Positions 62,601 to 64,000 of a stretch of 64,000 nt of DNA are shown here, piece after piece. Under the pieces are notes generated by a model. It saw only the letters and a program-made list of their open reading frames with translations, was not told the origin of the DNA and did no database searches. Within the stretch, counting starts at the first letter, position 1; each line of letters starts with the position of its first letter. This stretch comes from an uncultured Christensenellaceae bacterium (GTDB lineage Bacteria; Bacillota; Clostridia; Christensenellales; CAG-314): the NCBI GenBank assembly GCA_910586905.1, contig CAJUIV010000001.1, positions 273,562 to 337,561 of the forward strand. Direction: 5' to 3'. The translations under genes were made by a program, and so were the position numbers.

Positions 62601-62784
62601 TCTTCCGCATGACGTTAAAACCGCCGTATACGTTAGTTTGATTTTGAGCGTTCCCAATACCGACGTGTCTGACGGCAGATGGATTGTGTTCGAAGAACGC
62701 ATTAACATCGACAAAAACGTTTTGGCCGATATGCTTCTTAATATCGACAACTTAAGTTACGTGGTGGACGTATCCAAGGCTTAA
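59629..62784 (+). CDS. SMC/Rad50-like coiled-coil protein without recognisable Walker A
   Basis: 1051 residues. The N-terminal ~110 residues and C-terminal ~110 residues look like two halves of a globular head; between them ~800 residues are heavily coiled coil with a probable hinge near 500. Head motifs are abnormal: where GxNGxGKS should be there is TRGGKLNNYLEF, and the C-terminal part has KTAVYVSLIL (signature-like) and RWIVFEERINIDKN where a Walker B/D-loop would be. So ATP hydrolysis is doubtful. Start ATG 59629 with GAGG at 59616-59619. Position beside the primosome genes suggests a DNA-linked role; divergent transcription, so the link is weak. Confidence 0.75.
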   Translation: MKISKVVATNVETNEKQVYTFGTATEGKRLVTTRGGKLNNYLEFCFREDVDCVKDVEVEFLVNDEEFSLGRLHNEDGTNRSVLKKKEDGHWQVVARTRAIEYVEELIDEQLADMLKIDYVNNKSIEEFHGDLKIFDQIRLLADVQDSVVKSSEQARELKQNALRKVREYASNYKKTSPEQLDAINGELNALFGEITAATTELSDLKARKTSESLRGDIARELETTQKKYTLLTSRQAEIDDARQKVKLHDEIENLIPKVKTLKAVEEQRAEYEKKRYAITTELEWQENELVSINQQLEEKQRQYALSQDKRNRVESINNEMSYVSSLYEKNKQLNESLLELNEKQQRLSAEKVMYANKMDELEKSITEVKENLDAFDVPAKSVGELLETVRVDVKIDEVEAQIDKLQSEIAVKESQIAEKESNLVVQMKRFRSVAEIDVAVTPMKAKDTILQVLDAKYSKLETINQSLQEKSRNLDRALEDYKFRIIQIEQSKSKLQAEHTKMMLRKQEEFKREVFLNSQKVFSDDASGVFAVTANFQDQEVEALEQEISARTMDRELLIERAYQLEGSIKEIKRHMEINSAEMETLQREKSNINNRYNEIISQNSNETVFNYLKALNTDGGTKYLLNVQQDAVRCEAELAELKRSTEALRAKLSALKSRLKYLKETQQQLDSSQTSVDSLVSTNDKVKEELTDIGERLTAGYEQYKAVSRQLESIDSKLDDVRGAIVEITKTIKVNENQIAESTEKAKKYAGSDDIEQALANFKYDLGDVESERQMLLDSKQNTEKEVFKKRLEMEKMQWLYESKSKEYDELHQELQFEFNLKGLDIDKVSEKDIEGNFDELRKAIAEFDATRNTLAEKIENLYVLLKDRPQETVSDEEIAQKEQLLATLTKRRQELEEQRKVQLDNYVSASTARMKVTAAAAEARTLSNLRVTLDHNDLIGLLIRDKVGATLAAATQYLNAFTNGNYTLTEEGYNVVIKDGGIKLSYDNLPHDVKTAVYVSLILSVPNTDVSDGRWIVFEERINIDKNVLADMLLNIDNLSYVVDVSKA

Positions 62785-62872
62785 ATAACATCGAAATTGA
62801 CGTCGGGCGTTCATTTGAGGTCGCCCGCGTCGTTGTTTATTACGACAAATTGTTTTAGGAGGTAATAAAAAA

Positions 62873-63295
62873 ATGATTTATCAACGGTTAAAGGAAGCGA
62901 ACGTTAACGCTTTAAAAAATCACGATACTGTCGCGCGGTCGATTTTGTCGGTAATATTAAATAAAGTAAAACTTGCCGAAATCGAAAAGCGCGCTCAAAA
63001 CGCCGAACTTACCGATGCGGACGTAACGGCCGTTCTTCAAAAAACTTTAAAGGAGCTTGCCGAGGAAAAAGACGCATTCGAAAAAGCTGGAAGAAGCGAT
63101 AACGTAAAAACGCTTTCCGCTCAAATGGAATTCGTATCCGCGTTTTTGCCGAAAATGATGTCGCAACAAGAAATCAAAACGGAAATTTTAAAGTTGGACG
63201 ATAAATCCGTGCCGTCGGTAATGAAGCATTTTAAAGCGAATTTTGCAGGGAAGTGCGATATGCGCGACGTGCAAGCGGTTTTAAAATTCTTATAA
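62873..63295 (+). CDS. GatB/YqeY domain protein
   Basis: 140 residues of the YqeY family: helical N-terminal domain with LKNHDTVARSILSVILNKVK and a C-terminal tail-domain DMRDVQAVLKFL. Related to the tRNA-binding tail of GatB amidotransferase. Role unclear; found in most Bacillota. Ribosome site AGGAGG at 62858-62863. Confidence 0.9.
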   Translation: MIYQRLKEANVNALKNHDTVARSILSVILNKVKLAEIEKRAQNAELTDADVTAVLQKTLKELAEEKDAFEKAGRSDNVKTLSAQMEFVSAFLPKMMSQQEIKTEILKLDDKSVPSVMKHFKANFAGKCDMRDVQAVLKFL

Positions 63296-63313
63296 CTATC
63301 AAGGAGTAAAATT

Positions 63314-63835
63314 ATGATTAAATTCGAAACCAAATTTAATTCTGACGCAACGAAGCAATTAAATTCGTTTACTATGAAAAAAATATGGTGGTTGTATTTA
63401 CTGTTCACTTTACTCTTCGTTTTGCTCGGAACGCTTAATTTGATAGGCGACGAACCCGACCTTATTTTCGGAATAGTAATGATTGCCGTAGGCGTTGCGT
63501 TTACTCCCGCGTGCATAGGTCTTACTTTTTTGATGCAAAAAAAGCTGAACAAAACAATGTCCATTTTAAGTGAAGATACAGTTGAAACGTACGTTTTCGA
63601 CGAAGAAAAGTTTAGCATTAAACAAGAAAAAGGCGAAGATTACAAGGCTATTACAGTCGCTAAATACAGTTATTTTAACAAAGTAATATCTACTCCTACG
63701 CATTATATGCTGTATTTGTCCGCTTCTCAATGCCACGTTTTGCCTAAAAGCAGCTTGGTTGAGGGTAGTTTGGAAGATTTGAATAGAATCTTTAACGCTA
63801 ACTTGCACGAAAAATTTTTAAGTAAAAATAAATAA
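63314..63835 (+). CDS. YcxB-like membrane protein
   Basis: 173 residues: two membrane helices (~23-45 and ~53-75) and a C-terminal PH-like beta domain (~85-165, KFSIKQEKGEDYKAITVAKYSYF), the layout of YcxB-family proteins. It follows the yqeY-like gene by 18 bp with AAGGAG, so they form an operon. Function unknown. Confidence 0.75.
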   Translation: MIKFETKFNSDATKQLNSFTMKKIWWLYLLFTLLFVLLGTLNLIGDEPDLIFGIVMIAVGVAFTPACIGLTFLMQKKLNKTMSILSEDTVETYVFDEEKFSIKQEKGEDYKAITVAKYSYFNKVISTPTHYMLYLSASQCHVLPKSSLVEGSLEDLNRIFNANLHEKFLSKNK

Positions 63836-63889
63836 AGAAAACGCGGGCGAAAGGATGTCTGTCTTAGAGATTTTCGTAGGCAAACAAAT

Positions 63890-63937
63890 AGCGCACTAAA
63901 CTTCGTTTTCGAAGTATAGTGCGCCTATACTTTTTTA
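63890..63937 (+). terminator. Terminator after the YcxB-like gene
   Basis: GCGCACTAAACTTCG (63891-63905) pairs with 63910-63924 with one mismatch, then a T-run at 63931-63936. Confidence 0.8.
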
Positions 63938-64000
63938 ATTCAGAAGATAAATTGAAATTTATCTTACATCGGTTTTAGATTTTTATTAAGCCGTTCTACC

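Overview
The window reads as a chromosomal segment of an anaerobic Bacillota (Firmicutes, Clostridia-like) bacterium, probably an uncultured gut lineage. Signs of this are strong TTGACA-17-TATAAT promoters, GGAGG ribosome sites, intrinsic terminators after most genes, a class III (anaerobic) ribonucleotide reductase, DnaD/DnaC-type primosome proteins, a PadR-DUF1700-DUF4097 cassette, MalEFG/neopullulanase genes and tRNAs with encoded CCA. No rRNA and no CRISPR array was seen.

Layout. 1-903: end of a type I pullulanase. 1025-1124: a possible small RNA between a good promoter and a perfect hairpin terminator. 1374-4853: NrdR boxes, nrdD with a fused glutaredoxin-like tail, and a thioredoxin reductase lacking the usual NADPH phosphate motif. 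4971-6832: a zinc-site-degenerate MDR protein and a metallo-beta-lactamase-fold hydrolase. 6988-15636: alpha-glucan locus with a decayed LacI remnant, a starch-binding-like lipoprotein whose promoter holds a G9 tract and is bracketed by two identical palindromes, a short LacI regulator, a GH13 enzyme and malE-malF-malG; the ABC ATPase is not here. 15892-16752: ZIP metal transporter behind a long leader.

16937-20482: a decayed integrative element at tRNA-Ser(GGA): integrase, a very large inverted repeat, a zinc-ribbon mini-protein inside a heavily structured transcript, and a sigma-like ORF missing its HTH. 20494-24222: PRC-barrel, DUF1858, PPOX-like and isochorismatase-fold genes plus a decayed zinc-ribbon membrane gene. 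24374-26904: a DUF1538 membrane protein with two PII-like proteins. 26921-30483: an ECF sigma factor, its membrane anti-sigma with an RsgI-like ectodomain, and a lipoprotein carrying the same ectodomain, with an identical novel promoter motif in front of the sigma gene and the lipoprotein gene. 30823-30953: tRNA-Arg. 31047-35332: a multi-pass membrane protein fused to a McrB-like AAA+ domain, paired with a DUF2357/zinc-ribbon protein. 35430-39227: HAD phosphatase, RluA pseudouridine synthase, purine PRTase, acyl-AMP ligase. 40484-45543: two convergent potassium uptake pairs (TrkAH and KtrAB-like).

45700-49558: PI-PLC-like protein and an InlB-repeat M6-type metalloprotease lipoprotein. 49605-53181: two truncated RHS toxin remnants sharing near-identical core DNA, with two AT-rich orphan immunity-like genes between them, then tRNA-Thr. 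53826-56702: PadR-controlled DUF1700/DUF4097 operon and an MgtC-family protein. 57098-59448: dnaC and a multi-repeat DnaD protein. 59629-63835: a 1051-residue SMC/Rad50-like coiled-coil protein without a recognisable Walker A, a YqeY-like protein and a YcxB-like membrane protein.

The best candidates for undescribed systems are the sigma/anti-sigma/lipoprotein trio, the membrane McrB-DUF2357 pair, the SMC-like pseudo-ATPase and the structured RNA in the tRNA-Ser element. All assignments rest on reading motifs in the sequence; no database search was run.
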